A stretch of DNA of 64,000 nt from Monodelphis domestica. Taxonomy: Eukaryota > Chordata > Mammalia > Didelphimorphia > Didelphidae. The stretch is from NCBI RefSeq assembly GCF_027887165.1, contig NC_077232.1, positions 606,315 through 670,314 of the forward strand. Direction: 5' to 3'. Both the position numbers and the translations under genes were made by a program. Below the pieces are notes generated by a model. That model was not told the DNA's origin, did no database searches, and saw only the letters and a program-made list of their open reading frames with translations. Of this stretch, positions 14,391 through 27,200 are shown piece by piece (positions within the stretch are counted from its first letter, which is position 1; each line of letters starts with the position of its first letter).

Positions 14391-14764
14391 GTTCTTGGGG
14401 TGACATGGGGGGATGGGCAGATCGAGGGGGAGCTGCCTCTCCTCTCCTCAGCCCAAGAGAAAAGGGAAGCCTTTGGCGGCCCACTGGGGTGAGGCGGGAG
14501 ATCCTGCTCCACCACTGGGGCCAGAGCAGCTTCCCTGCACCCCAGGGGGCTCCCGGACAGTTGAGCCCCCCAACACGCCTCAGTGCAGGCCGGAGCGAAC
14601 CTCGCTGGTTGCCTCTGTTCAGGGCAGCCCCTTCCCCCTTGTGCCCCTCCCCCCGCTAAAGGGATGACGGGGGAGGGGGCTAGTGTGGGCGGGGCCCCGA
14701 TTCCACCCCCCACAGAAAGAGGCCGAAGACAAGGCTGGGGTGGGGGGGGCGACTAGAGCAGCGG

Positions 14765-15619
<855 letters not shown>

Positions 15620-15620
<1 letters not shown>

Positions 15621-18300
15621 CAAATGGTGGAGGCGCCGCTGGAACTTATTCCGTGCCGAGCGCCGATGGGGTCCCGGGACTTGAGGGAAACTTTCTGTGC
15701 TGGACCGCGGGAGCGCTGAGGCTCGGGGAGGGAAGCGGCTGGATCCCACCGGTGCCCCAGTTATCCGCATTCTCCGCCGGCGCTCCGAGACCCGGGCCCG
15801 CGTCCCCAAGAACGGGTGGAGAGGACTCCGACCCTCCTGGGGGTCTTCGTCCCGGCCAGCCCCTGAGCCGACGCCCTCTAACTGGCCTCAGATGGGGGGA
15901 CGGAGAGGGGGCGGGACTCTGAGACTGGCAGTGATTGGCCTGGGGGGGCAGGAGCCCAGCCCTTCGGGGACTGCCCTGGACAGCCCCCCTCCCCCAAGAG
16001 ATCCCGGGGGAGGGGCGGATGGAGCCTTTGTGGGCGCCCCAGCCCCTGGCAGCACTCCTCCTGGACTGCCAGTCCCCCAGGCCGTTCTTGGGGGGCCCTG
16101 GGCAGGGCAGGATCTGGGGCTCAGGCCAGGCCTAGCGGGCCATCTGCTGCCCACCCGCCCCTGTGATTTGGGGGCCTGGAAAAGACTAAACCACTGCGAG
16201 GCAGTCTTGAGCCCCACTGCCCTCCCTCATGGGGTTCTCAGGCCTGCCTGGGAATGGGCTCCCTATCCCCCAAGTCCGGGAGGGGGGCTCTTGTCTGGGG
16301 ACCATCCCCTCCCCCCAAAGAGGAATTCCTTTGGGACCAGAGGGGGCTGCTTTCTGGCCCCCTGCCCCCATTTTCAGAGGAGCCAACTGAGGCCAGTGGC
16401 TAAGGGACTTGCCTAGGGCCACTGCATGGCACAGAGCTTGGACCCCAGAAGCCAGGCTCGTTCTGCCTGGTGCCGGCCAAGCATTACAGGCACCGAGGCC
16501 CCTCTCCAGCAGTCCCCGGGAAGTCAGGGGTCCAGCCTCCATGCCCCTCCCCTCTTGGGATCCTTCGTGCCTGGGCTCCAGTCTGGCCTTCCTCTGTCTC
16601 CCCTTCCCTGTGCCCGCTGCCCCTCACCCCTGCCCAGATCGCCCTGGACTTGGGGGCTGTGTGGGCTGGCTGGTCACTGAGGCCCCAGGCTCCTCTGGAG
16701 GGCCGAGTCCCCCCCCCCAAGTGCCCTCCACCATGGGGACAGATGCTCCCTTGTCCACGGTCCCTTCTCGGCTCTGCCTTGATCATTCCTGACCCAGAGA
16801 CCTCTTGGCATGGGCTGGCAGCCTCCGAGGGTCCCCCCCTTCTGTCCATTGGGGAGCCTCATCCTCTGTGGATCTGGGCTTGTGTGGGCAGAGACTGGGG
16901 ATGCAGGGGGGCCACAGGCTCTGAGCACGGGGAGGGGCTGGGTGGGGCACCCCAACACTGATTGCTGGTGCCAGCCTGGGCTGTGTGGGGAGACTAGGGT
17001 GCCCTGATCCTCCCCCTCTTCCGGGTTAGGGACAGAGTCAGAGCAGGGGCAGGGGGCATTCTAGGCAGGCTTCCTGGAAGAGGGGGCAGCAGATACAGGA
17101 CTATTTCTGCCTCCAGTGAGGTGGAGTGCAGGCTGTCCATGAGCAGAGCTCCCCAATGCTAGGGCAGGGGCCCAAGTACAGGCTGGGGCCGGTACCCAGG
17201 CCTGACCCTTTGCACTGGATTCCTTGGAGATCAGGGAGCTGGCACCTGACCAGGGGCAGAGCTGGCAGGCCTCCCCTGGTGCCCTGAAGAAGTGGGGCAG
17301 ACTGGACTCGCCACTTAGACCCTGATGACTCCCTGGGCTTAGAATGGCCCGGAACACGGGGGACCCCCTGCTGTCATAGGACTGGCCCCGGGCAGTCAGC
17401 CTCAAGCTTCTAGGACGTGGCTGCCTGTGAAGTCTCCTCCCTGGTAGCCTGGCACAGGGGGCTCTGCCAGCCCCTTAGAGTTCTTGCCCAACGCTTGCCC
17501 TGGTGCCCCCGCCCCCAGCACTCACACCCGCCTAGTGGATGCTCTTCCTCCTGCCATCCTTATGGGAGCCTCAGTGTTCCCAGCCATGCAGTGGGCACGT
17601 GGGCCCTTGGGACTCTGAGCCTTCCCTGGCCAGGACCGTCGTCTCGTTGCAGGATCTGGCCGGGGGCCCGGCACGAGGCAGGTCCCTCGCACACAGGTGT
17701 GTGTCCCTTGGGTGGATGGGCCGCTGGCCAAGGGGGAAGGAGGCCAGCTCCAAGGAGGCTGGAAGCAAGGCTTCTGTTGTGGCCTCGGCTGGCTCTGGAG
17801 GAACACTTGCTCGCATTTGCCAACCATTTTTAGGCTACCTGTGCCCATCGGCAAAGGGATGAGCATCCTGGCCCTGCACGTATGCAAGCTGAGGCTTCAG
17901 AAGCCCCTGTGGGGAGCCTCCCTGCTCAGATTTTGGGCCAGCCAGAGGGGACCCAGCAGAGGCCCTCGGGGGCTTTAACCTCGTCCCTTGTTCATGTCTG
18001 TGTCCCCCTGGCACGGGGCGGGCAGCGGTGCCCACGCCTCGGAGAGAAGCTGCCTTTCTGTGGCGCTTCCTGGCTGCTGTGCGGCGTGGGGTTACAGGGG
18101 AAGATGGCATGGAGCCTGGCACAGAGCGGGTCGCCCCGGGGCGCTCCTGTGCCACCCACAACTAGGGCCGCAGACACAGGGGCCCCTGGAGGGCATCGGT
18201 ACTTGAGCCCGTCCTCCCCCCCCCCCCCAGGGTCCTCTGCCGATGGCCGGCCCTGGCGCCCTCCGGCTTTCCCCAACAGGCCGCCCTGGGCTGGGGGGGA
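15620..18300. other. Gap between POLR2L promoter and next GC-rich block
   Basis: GC-rich but without convincing coding exons. Open frames on both strands lack conserved motifs. A MIR-like remnant is suggested near 16370-16450 (TTTTCAGAGGAGCCAACTGA). It probably belongs to the 5' flank or an alternative first intron of TSPAN4, which has several upstream non-coding exons in other mammals. Confidence 0.55.
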
Positions 18301-18455
18301 GACTCTGCCCTTCGCTAGGGACCTGCCAGGAAGCTCGGACCCGGCCCGGGCTCTGGCGCAGGCCGCGTGCCCAGCAAGGCAGATTCGGGGTATTTCTGAG
18401 CGGGGGACGGTGAGTCAGAGATGGCGCAGGCTGGGAGCCGCCGCTGCAGCCCCTC

Positions 18456-18487
<32 letters not shown>

Positions 18488-19200
18488 CTCCAGGGAAGCG
18501 CGTCCGCCTGCGGAGCTGAAGTCGCCCCGGGGGAAACAAAGGCAGGCCCGTGAGTGGGCGGCCCGGACGGGGGGAGGGGACAGGTGGCCTTTGGGGCTCT
18601 TGGCGAGGGGCCCCTCCCTCCCCGCTCCCCCGCGGCCTCGGGGAAGGGGCCCCAGCCGGGAAGGGCGGCCGGAGGAGCGGTTCCAAATTACGCCGAGTTC
18701 CCAGAAAAGGCGGGGCTGCCCCGGGCCAGCCAAGGCATGTGGGGGGTCCCTGGGGCCTTCCCAGGCCCTCCTTCTCGGCGTCAGGCGGGGGAGGCCTGTG
18801 GATCGACCAGCCAATAGGAATGCGGGGCCCGGGGCGGGTGGGTGGCTCCACCCACCTCTGCCCCGCCCCCTCCAGCTGGGAGGGCCACGTGAGCCAGATG
18901 GTCTTAGTTAAACGGGGGGGGGGGGGGGGGGCGGCTTTGGCCCAATAGTCTGCACGAATCGCCTCCTGGCCCGGCTCTTCCCGGAGCCCAAACTTCCCGG
19001 GGGGGGGGGCGCGCAGGGCTATTTTTAGCCCGAGGAATGTTGTTTTCGTCGGACTTCGGCTCCCGGCGGAAGGTGAAGGTGGGGGCCTGCGGGCCCCGCT
19101 AAGGGCGGTGACGCCGTTTCTATGCGTCCGTTCCCCCCCCCCCCCCCGCCGGCCCGTTAGGTGAAATGAGCCGCGTAACTCCGCTAGTAAGCCTCTGAGT
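18300..19200 (+). promoter_or_regulatory. TSPAN4: Putative alternative TSPAN4 promoter (CpG island)
   Basis: CpG-rich block with an AP-1 site TGAGTCA (18411-18417), a (CCG)n tract (18456-18487), an E-box CACGTG (18886-18891) and a MEF2-like CTATTTTTAG (19019-19028) set in an inverted repeat. Candidate donors such as CCCGTGAGTGGG occur near 18550. Assignment to TSPAN4 is inference from position and from the multi-promoter structure of that gene in other mammals. Confidence 0.45.
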
Positions 19201-20235
19201 CTGGATTGGAACTCGGGGCCAGGCGCAGGCTAAAAGCCCTTTCCTGGGACCCGGAGCCTCTTCCCTTCCCTCGTGCGGCCGCCTTCGGGCAGCCCCTCGA
19301 TTCCCCCCAAGTTCTCCGACTCCAGCGGAGGGGGAGGGCGGCACCGCTCATGCCGAAGTTGGAGGACTTGGGTTCGAATCCCACGTTGGCCGCTTCCAGG
19401 GTGCCGCGCCGCGTTTAAGAGCAGGGCAAGCACGGGAGGGGAGGGGTCAAAGCCGAGCAATGCAGGCCTCCCAGAGGCGCCAGTCGCTAGGTGTGGGCAG
19501 GCCTCGCCCCTCCCTGCGCCTCCGGGGTCCGAATCCGCCTCTCTGCCCAGAGGATGCCTAGTTCACAGCCCAAGCCACAGCCGGCTGCTGCCCGGGGCTC
19601 GGGTTTGGGGGGCCTGGGAAGGCGGCTCAAGCCCAGCCCGGCTCCGCGCGCGTGCGCAGACCCTTCCCCTTCGCGCTCCGGCCAGCCAGTAACAATCAAT
19701 AGCTCCCATCGGCGGCACCCGCGGCCTCTGCCGAGCCTCTCCACAGCCGGCGAGGGCGCCGCCGGCACCCCCATTTTGCAGATGAGGAAACGGAGGCCTC
19801 GGGAGTTGCGTGGGCTCGAGGGCTCCGAACCGGGTCAGGCAGGAAGGGGGGGGGACGAGCCAGCGGGGGAGGGGCAGCCACCACAGGTACTGGCTGGGTC
19901 CAGTTGCAGAGGCTCCTTCCTTAGGGGTGAAGCGGTGGCGGCTGGCCCAGAGCTCCGGGAGGCCTGCCAGAGAGCCGGCCCCCCCCGGAGGTGCCCCCCA
20001 TTCTGCCTCCATTACACAAGAGGGGCTCCCTCCGGCTGGGGTGAGGCAGTGCCTATCCTGGCCTCCCAAACGTGGTGCAGGGGAACAGCTGGCATTCTCT
20101 GGGGGGGCCACGGCCTAAACCCCAGCATCGGGACACGACCTGGAGGGTGCTGGCTGCCAGGAGGTGGCCTTAGCTGGAAAGGAGAGCGAGGCCCCAGAAG
20201 TCACTGGCCCCCCCTTTTCTGCCCCCAGGGTGGTG
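19200..20235. other. Non-coding stretch with SINE remnants
   Basis: MIR/SINE-like pieces near 19340-19400 (GGGTTCGAATCC) and 19770-19800 (TTTTGCAGATGAGGAAAC). No exon is supported. Confidence 0.5.
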
Positions 20236-20241
20236 GGTGCT

Positions 20242-20462
20242 CTGGGGAGCCTGCCTGGGGGTGTCACCGGCCCCCCTTCTCTGGGCCCTGGGGGTGTCAC
20301 CGGCCCCCCTTCTCTGGGCCCTGGGGGTGTCACCGGCCCCCCTTCTCTGGGCCCTGGGGGTGTCACCGGCCCCCCCTTCTCTGGGCCCTGGGGGTGTCAC
20401 CGGCCCCCCTTCTCTGGGCCCTGGGGGTGTCACCGGCCCCCCTTCTCTGGGCCCTGGGGGGC
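20242..20462 (+). repeat. 33-bp minisatellite
   Basis: About six to seven tandem copies of a 33-bp unit, each holding GGTGTCACCGGCCCCCCTTC and TCTGGGCCCTGGG. Copies are nearly identical, which suggests recent spread or ongoing homogenisation. The unit length is a multiple of three, so several frames stay open across it; these are not genes. Confidence 0.92.
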
Positions 20463-22650
20463 AGTGGGGGGCCGTCCTGCGCCGTGTCCTCCCGTGGCCC
20501 TCTCGGAGGAGAACAGGAAATCTCCCAAATGACCCCTGACTGCCGGCTGGTTCCTTCCTGCAGAGCTGTCGGCTTCCTCCTTCGGCGGGCGGCGCGGGCG
20601 GCCCGGCCTTTGGGACCCTCCCGAGCAGACGTTGCCCCCGGCCCCGGGACAGGTAGGAGAGGCTGGGGGGAGGCGGGTGGGCCCTGTTGGGGGGCAGCTC
20701 CTTCCCCGGGGGTTCGCCCCCCTGCCCCACCCTCAGGGTGCCCGGAGCCTTCGGGAGGAGGCCTGAACCTCCCCCGCTGACCCCAGCCTGGACCGGAGAA
20801 GGGCCCCCCACCGGGGCGGGGCAGTTTGGCGACCAGACCCCATCTGTGCCAGGGCCCAGGGAAGGTTCTCCTTCTCAGACTGGGGGCGCCCTTGGCATCC
20901 TGCCCTTGCCCTGCTCTCTCTGCCCCTCTCTGCCTGGTGGCCTCTGCAAGACTCTGGGCCCTGGAGCGCCTTCCCGCCCCTTCCCAGCAGCATCCTGTTC
21001 CTCCTCCCCCAGGAAGCCCTCCAGGCTGGGCTGGTGCTCCAGCTCCCTTTCCTTGACCAGAGAGGCCTTCCTCTTGTCCTTGGAGCCCTGGGCTCTGGGG
21101 CTCCTTCTCTGCCAGAGGACAGGGATTGCCCTGCCCCAGCCTAGGCATGGAGGGCCCTCCCAGAGGAGTGTGCTCTCAGGTGCTCCTCTGTCCCTTGTGG
21201 GCCACTGGCTAGAGTGGCCCTGGGCAAGTCACTTCCTTCTCTGCTGATGGTGCTAAAAAGAGGGCCCCCCTCCCCCTCCTGCCGGACTGGAGGCCATGGA
21301 AGCTGCGGGGGAGGCAGGCTCGGGGCCCCAGCACCAGCCGTGGGAATGTGCCCCCCCTCTGGGTCCCAGGCCGAAAAGTGGCGCCCAGGGCACTCGAAGC
21401 AGAGGAAGGGCTGGGGAGGGCCCGAGCCCGATTCGCCCCAAGAGAGGCTGCCGGGAGAGGAGGAAGAGCCCGCCCTGAGGAGGGGGCCGGCCTCGGAGGT
21501 CCTCACAAGGAAGCTCGGGCACAGAACCGCTGCCCAGGGCCCCCCCCAATTGGCCCTGGGGGGGGCGTGGCTTAGCGCTGGGGCGGGGTCAGAGGAAATA
21601 AGTTTATTAGCGGAGCTCGGCTCCCACGTGGGGGCGTGGCTTAGAGAGCGTCTGTGTCCTCCCGAGGGGGCGGGGCTTCTGGGACCGGAGTGGAGCCCAG
21701 CCGGGGACTCTCGGCGTCAAAGCGGATGCAAAGGGTGGATGGACTCGCGTGAGAGAGAGAAGAGAGCCCAGGAGGGACAGGAGAGGCTGCTGAGGCCGAC
21801 TGGGACAGAGGCAGGAATACTGCTGGGGAGGAGGCAGGAAGGATTTGTCCGCGGAGCCTGATGTGGCCACCCAGGGAGCTCACGCACGCACGCACGCACG
21901 CACGCATCCTCGCACCAGATTGGCTGGAAAAGCCTCAATGGCACGTGGAGGCCTGCCGATGCCCGGGAGGCCCAAGGGAGCCGGGCGCGGCCCTGGGCAG
22001 TGCTTGGCTCTTCTGCTGAGGAGAACGACTTTTAGGCTAACGGCACGGAGCAAAAGAAGGCAAACCCCTTGCCTTGAGTTGGCTGGGGGACGCCTGCTCC
22101 AAGTGCCCTCGAAGAAGGGGCCTTGGAAGGCGGGGGAGGACGGCCCTGGCCTGGAGCCTCGAGCCCCTGGGAAGGGAACACTGGGGGAATGTGCCGCCGC
22201 GGTGGCTATCCGTGCCCATTTGGGGAGGATGGAGGTGGGGGAAGTTCAGGGAGGCCACTGAGGCTGGAGAGGAGGGAAATCTCTGGGGATGGGGGGGAGA
22301 GGCTGCCCCCCACCCGTAGGAGCTGTTCGGGCTGCCCCTCTCTCAAACGGTTCTTTGCTCACAGCGTGGCACAGAGGGAGGACAGATGGGAGGGCATGGC
22401 TGGGCAGAAGGCTCTGCTGGTGCAACGCTGGCAGCCTGCCCCGAAGAACCCAGGCAGCAGGGGCACGTGGAGGCCCAATGAAGAGGTGCCAGGGGCAAGG
22501 GGCTGTCTGGGCTTCTGGGACAGCCTCCACGGTGTGCGGGGAGCTATGCCAAATGCGCCTTGGCCAGCATCTTGACCAACTCCCCTCATTTTACGGAAGG
22601 GTAAACGGAGGCTCTCGCGGGGTGGGGAGGGGAGCTGCTCAAACTCATCC
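20463..22650. other. Non-coding stretch upstream of the main TSPAN4 CpG island
   Basis: No supported exon. It contains an (ACGC)n microsatellite at about 21880-21906, a MIR-like piece near 21200-21250 (CTGGGCAAGTCACTTCC), and another near 22580-22650. TTTATT at 21602-21607 could be read as a minus-strand poly(A) signal, but no minus-strand gene leads into it. Confidence 0.5.
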
Positions 22651-24228
22651 GGACTAGGAGGCCGCCGGGCAGCCCCCCTGAGGAGCCCTTGCCCCTTGTG
22701 GAGAAAGCGGGGCGGGAGGAAGGGCGGAGTCTCCGGCGGCCGCTGAGGGGGGAGGCGCTTCGGCCTGGAGTTCCCGCCGGAGCCGATAGGCGTCAGCAAA
22801 GGGTCGGGATGGGCTGCAGCGGAGGGGGGCGGAGTCACTGGGTAGCCTCACAGCCGCCCCCTCCGCCGCCGTCTCCGGCTTCTCTGCAGCCCGGCCCTGG
22901 GATGAGGCGGGAGGGGCAGAGGAGGGGTTCGCCCCCGCCCGCAGAGTCCCCCCTCTCGTTCTGTTCCCCTCTGGGTCCGGCCCGGCCGGGGGCTGCGGGG
23001 GGGCTGACCCACTTGTTCCTCGGAGAGAGGTGCTCGCGGTGGGGGCGGCCCTTCCACTGGACAAAAGAAGCCGCCTCAGCCCAGGCCCGCTGCCCGGCTC
23101 TAGAGGCGTCTGACCCGCCCCCTCCCGGAGGCCGGGTACCCCGAGCTCCCCCCGGGCTCTGGCGCAGTGAGGCTCAGGCGGGCTCCTCCGGCCCTTCCGC
23201 TGCCCCGCCGCGGAGTCTCCAGCCTGACTCCCGGGCGGAGGCTGCCCCCCTTCTTCCCCCCGACCTCCCAGCCTTCTGGGGGTGCCTCCTGCTGGGCGGA
23301 GCAAGGGGAGGGGCCGGGCGCCCGCCCCGCCCCCACCGGGCCCTGAAGCCTCTCCCGCAGTGGGGCGGGGGGCGCACGCCGATGGCTGCCGAGGTCGCTC
23401 CGAGCTCAGACCCCAACGCGAGCAGGACCAGGGAGGGGCCGCCGCTGGCGGCTGGGAGCCGGGCCGGGGGATCGGGGGGGCGGGCGGACAGCGAGGGGCG
23501 GGGCGTGGGCCTCGAGTCCTGATTGGCTGCGGTCGGCGGGCGGGAGCGGGCGAGAGGGAGAGTGCTGAGCCCGCAGTGTGTGCTAGAGGGAGCCGCCGGG
23601 ACGGCGGCAGGGCAGAGGCCGGCCGGCCGCGGGCATGGGCAAGGCCACAGCCCCCCGGAGTGCGGCGGCGCGGGCGCGCTGTGACAGCGGCGGAGTCTGG
23701 CCGCCAGCGAGCCGGGAGCAGGAGGCCGGGGCGGGGCGGCGCTAGGCCGGCCGGCGGGCAGGCGGGCAACCTAGCTCGGGGCCGCAAGTGCTGTCCCACG
23801 GGGCCGGGCGGGGCGCGAAGCGGAGCCGGGAGCCAGAGGACGAGGAGGGGTCCCCGCCGCTCCGGGCGGCCCCGTCCTGGGTCCTACCCCGCCGGGCTGG
23901 CCGGAATGGCCGGCTCCCGTCCCTGCCGCCGCCGCCCGTGAGGAGCAGCCGCGAGGGGAGGCCCGGGCCGCGGGCGCCATGCGCAGGTCCAGCACGGACG
24001 AGTCTCCGTACCGCCGGAGCCCGTCCCTGGACAGCAAGGACGCGGGCTTCGCGCCGGGCACCTTCCGCCGCTACAGCGGCCTGTACGGGGCCAGCCCGGG
24101 GGGCCAGGACGGCGGCGGCGGCGGCGGCTCCTCATTCTGCCCCCAGGCCGCCAAGGCCCAGTACCGGTCGGCCAAGGGCAGCAAGTACGTGGTCTTTTAC
24201 CTGGACCTCTCCTTCATCTTCCTCCTAG
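22650..24228 (+). promoter_or_regulatory. TSPAN4: Main TSPAN4 CpG island
   Basis: About 1.5 kb of CpG-dense sequence reaching the first TSPAN4 coding exon. It holds an inverted CCAAT box (ATTGG, 23522-23526) followed by GC-rich sequence and purine-rich GAGAGGGAGAG. A transcript from here would carry a GC-rich 5' UTR and the in-frame upstream frame at 23979-24245. Confidence 0.6.
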
Positions 24229-24245
24229 AGCTGCGGCGCTGCGGC
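23979..24245 (+). CDS. TSPAN4: Possible in-frame N-terminal extension of TSPAN4
   Basis: An ATG at 23979 (context GCGCCATGC) opens 89 codons without a stop, directly in frame with the canonical TSPAN4 ATG at 24246. The peptide begins MRRSSTDESPYRRSPSLDSK, then DAGFAPGTFRRYSGLYG, a Gly run, and KAQYRSAKGSK. The Ser/Arg-rich start with repeated S-P motifs looks like real protein. The last third reads as YVVFYLDLSFIFLLE, but this is the translation of a strong pyrimidine tract ending CCTCCTAG, the likely acceptor of canonical exon 24229-24308. It could therefore be an exon with intron retention, a 5' exon spliced elsewhere, or chance in a CpG island. Confidence 0.3.
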
Positions 24246-27200
24246 ATGGCGCGCACCTGCCTCCAGGGCGTCAAGTACCTCATGTTCGCCTTCAACCTGC
24301 TCTTCTGGGTGAGTGCGGGAAGGGAGGGCCCGGCGGGCCTGGGTTCAGGTTCCTTTTGGAAGGGCCCCTTTTCTGGACTGGCCCAGCCCCCGGGGAGGGG
24401 GGGGAAGGGCTCTTAGGCCGCGCTGCACTCCCGCCCCCTAGCCTGGAGGCAGCTGTGACCCTCCTCCCCATTTCCAGCCAAATCCTTCCCCCCAAGCGCC
24501 CTCCAGCCTTCCTCCCCAGCTTCTGAGGGCGCCCGTCTACCTTGGCCGGGCTCTGGGCACCGGGTCTCCTTTGGCTTCGCCACAGCCCCCGAGGGAGACG
24601 CTCAGGAGCCCGAGGCTCACCCAGGGCTGCTCGAGTAAGCATCTGAGGCTGAATTTGAACTCGGCTCTTCCCTGCTCAAGCAAGGCCTTCAGTCGGCAGC
24701 TACGTCCAGCTGCCCCCCGGCGGGGTCTAGCCCTCATCCTGAGTGACTCCCCCCACCCTGTGTCTGTCTCTGTCCTGCGGGCTGCTGGGGTGCGGGAAGG
24801 GTGGGCCTCCTTCCTGGAGGCCCCTCCCCCTCCGAATGGCCCTCCTGCCTCTGTGGCGCTTTCTCTTTCCTTCCACCTGGTCTCTGCCCTTCCCAGGGAC
24901 TTGGCTAGGAGCCCAGCGCGCCCGCGCGGGGGACCGGCCTAAGCTCTGGTTCTGGCCGCTTCTCGGGGCATCTGACGGAAGCTCGGCGGGGGGCTCTCGC
25001 AGGCCGGAGCAGATGGAGGGTCTCTCCTGGCCCAGCCTCACTAACAGGCTTTGACAAGTCACGGCGCGGGCACCTGGCCTGATGGGGGAGGGGATGCGCC
25101 AGTGCTGCCTGTCCCTGGGCGAGAGGCGCCTCCTTTGTCTCTGACCCTTGGCCTCCCTCCCAGCCTTTGCAGTCCAAGCACCCAGCGAGCCCCGTGAGGG
25201 TGAGCCGGGTGGATGCTGAGGCCCAGAGGCCCCTCCCCGGGCCAGGCCGACAGTGCTGGGAGTTTCCTCGGTTTCCTGATCTGGGAAATGGGGCCGGGGT
25301 GCCAACAGTCCCTCCTTCTGGGTGGCGAACTCAGATGATGCCTGAGCAGGCCGACCCCGCAGCTATGCTGCTGGGCCTTTTAGAGAGCCAATGCCTGGGC
25401 AGCAAGCCTCATGCCCCCGGGAGTCCCCCTGAGCCCAGAGGGGATGGAGGAAGCGCTCCCATTGGCTGCTGGCCAGAGGGGTGGGGGGTGGGAGGAGTGT
25501 CCCTCCGGCACGTGTGCCATAGGTTTGCCACCATGGACCTAGAGGCGTGCCACTCTGCTGTTGCCTGCTCTGTAGCCAAGAGTTTTCACCCCCCACAGGA
25601 GTTTCTCTGCCCCTCCCCCTCATCCTGCTAGCAGTGGGGCACTGACCATCAATCTCGGATCCTACTGGCCCAGGGAGGGGCTGGACACGCTCAGCTGTGG
25701 CCTCGTCCAGCTCTTTTTGGGTCGCCTGTGTCCAGAGTTAGGAAGGTGTAGGTTCTAATGTCCAAGGCCTGGACCCCGACTGGCTGTATACCCTTGGACA
25801 AGTCCCTTCATCTTGGCTGCCTCAGTTTCCTCAGCTGTTAAATGGGCATAATAGTAGCACCCATCCTCTCAGAGCTGTTGAGAAGACAAAATGAGAAAAC
25901 CGCAGGGCATCCAGCTCAGTAATCAGCACATAGTAGGTCTTATAAGTACTTGTTTTCTCCCCCCCTCCCCGCCCCAAGCAAACTCCTCTTGTCACTGTGT
26001 GCTGAGGCTGAGGAGGAAGAGCTGTGTGTGCAGGGCCAGGCCTTGGAGCCACCGGCCAGCCCTCAGGGTGGGAAGAGCCACGCCTCTTCTAACACTCCTT
26101 CCTTGTGTCTAATACGCCCAGGTTTGGGGGGGGGGGCGTCTCCTGGGGTTTTGGACGGTGCGGGGCTCCGTGATCGCTACCTCTGTTCTGAGAGTTGCCG
26201 AGTCTGGAGACGGGTAGGGAGGGGTGGCAGGTGCCCGGAGCCGGTGGAGGCAGGCCCGGCGTCTGCCTGGAGGAGGAAGGAAGATGGTAGAGAGGCTCGC
26301 TGGCCTCCAGTGATGCTCCATGTTTGCTGGCTCAGGCCGCAGGCCGCAGGTGCCACCACCGTCCAAACGGGGCTCTCTGGGCTGAGCCAGGGAAGGCGCA
26401 CATGGAGGGTCCTCAGCAGGATGCAGAGCCTGGGGCTGAGTGAGGGCTGTGAGCCCTGGCCTGCCTCTGACTGACCAGGGGCCCAGGACAAGCCCGTTTG
26501 CACCTCCGTTTCTGTAAAATTGGGGGTTTGGACTTCCAGGTTGTGCTGAAGCAGACAGAGAGTTGTGGCCTGCGAGCCTGAGGATGCACATTCGAATCCT
26601 GGCCCTGCTCTGTAGTGACTGGCTGGAATCTCTGCTCCTCTCAAGGCCTCAGCCTCCTGATCTGTAAAACGAGGGGGGTGGATTTCGGATTTGCCGCCTC
26701 CGATCCCAGGGAGCTCTTTCGGGTTTTCTTTTGATGGGCGCGGGGGCATCTCCCAGAGCTGGGATGGAAATGGTGGCGCTCGAGCTGCCCTCTGGCCCCC
26801 ATGGTCCTCTGCGTCTCCCAGGATCAGTGCTCTGGGTGAAGGGTGCAATGCGAGGCCAGCCATTCTGGGCTTGTCTCCAGCCGGGCCTTCTGGTCCGTGG
26901 TCACCGTCCTCTGGGCGGGCCGGCCCGTCTCCCACTCAGCAGGCCCCCCAGGGATGGACTCGGGTCCCGCCTCTAAACTTCCTCCCTCTGGCCGCTCGTG
27001 TTTGCTGCCTCCGAGGCTCCCTCAGCCCCCAGAGGCAGACCAGAGCCCTGCGTCTCCCCCCTCCCCTCCCATCGGCCTTTCTGATCATGGGCCGCTGCCC
27101 TCGGCCCTCCCTTTGCAGCTGCTCCGGCCTCCTTCCTGAGGCTGAGGGCTGACCCTCTTAGAGGAACTTGGGAGCCTCTTGTCCTGTCTAGGCCCGACGT

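Noticed and set aside
20242-20462. Regular direct repeats considered as a CRISPR array
   Set aside because: Units are contiguous with no unique spacers and the DNA is vertebrate; it is a minisatellite. The same holds for the array at 38941-39234.
21602-21607. TTTATT as a minus-strand poly(A) signal for an unknown gene
   Set aside because: No minus-strand exon with conserved content leads to it; a chance hexamer is more likely.
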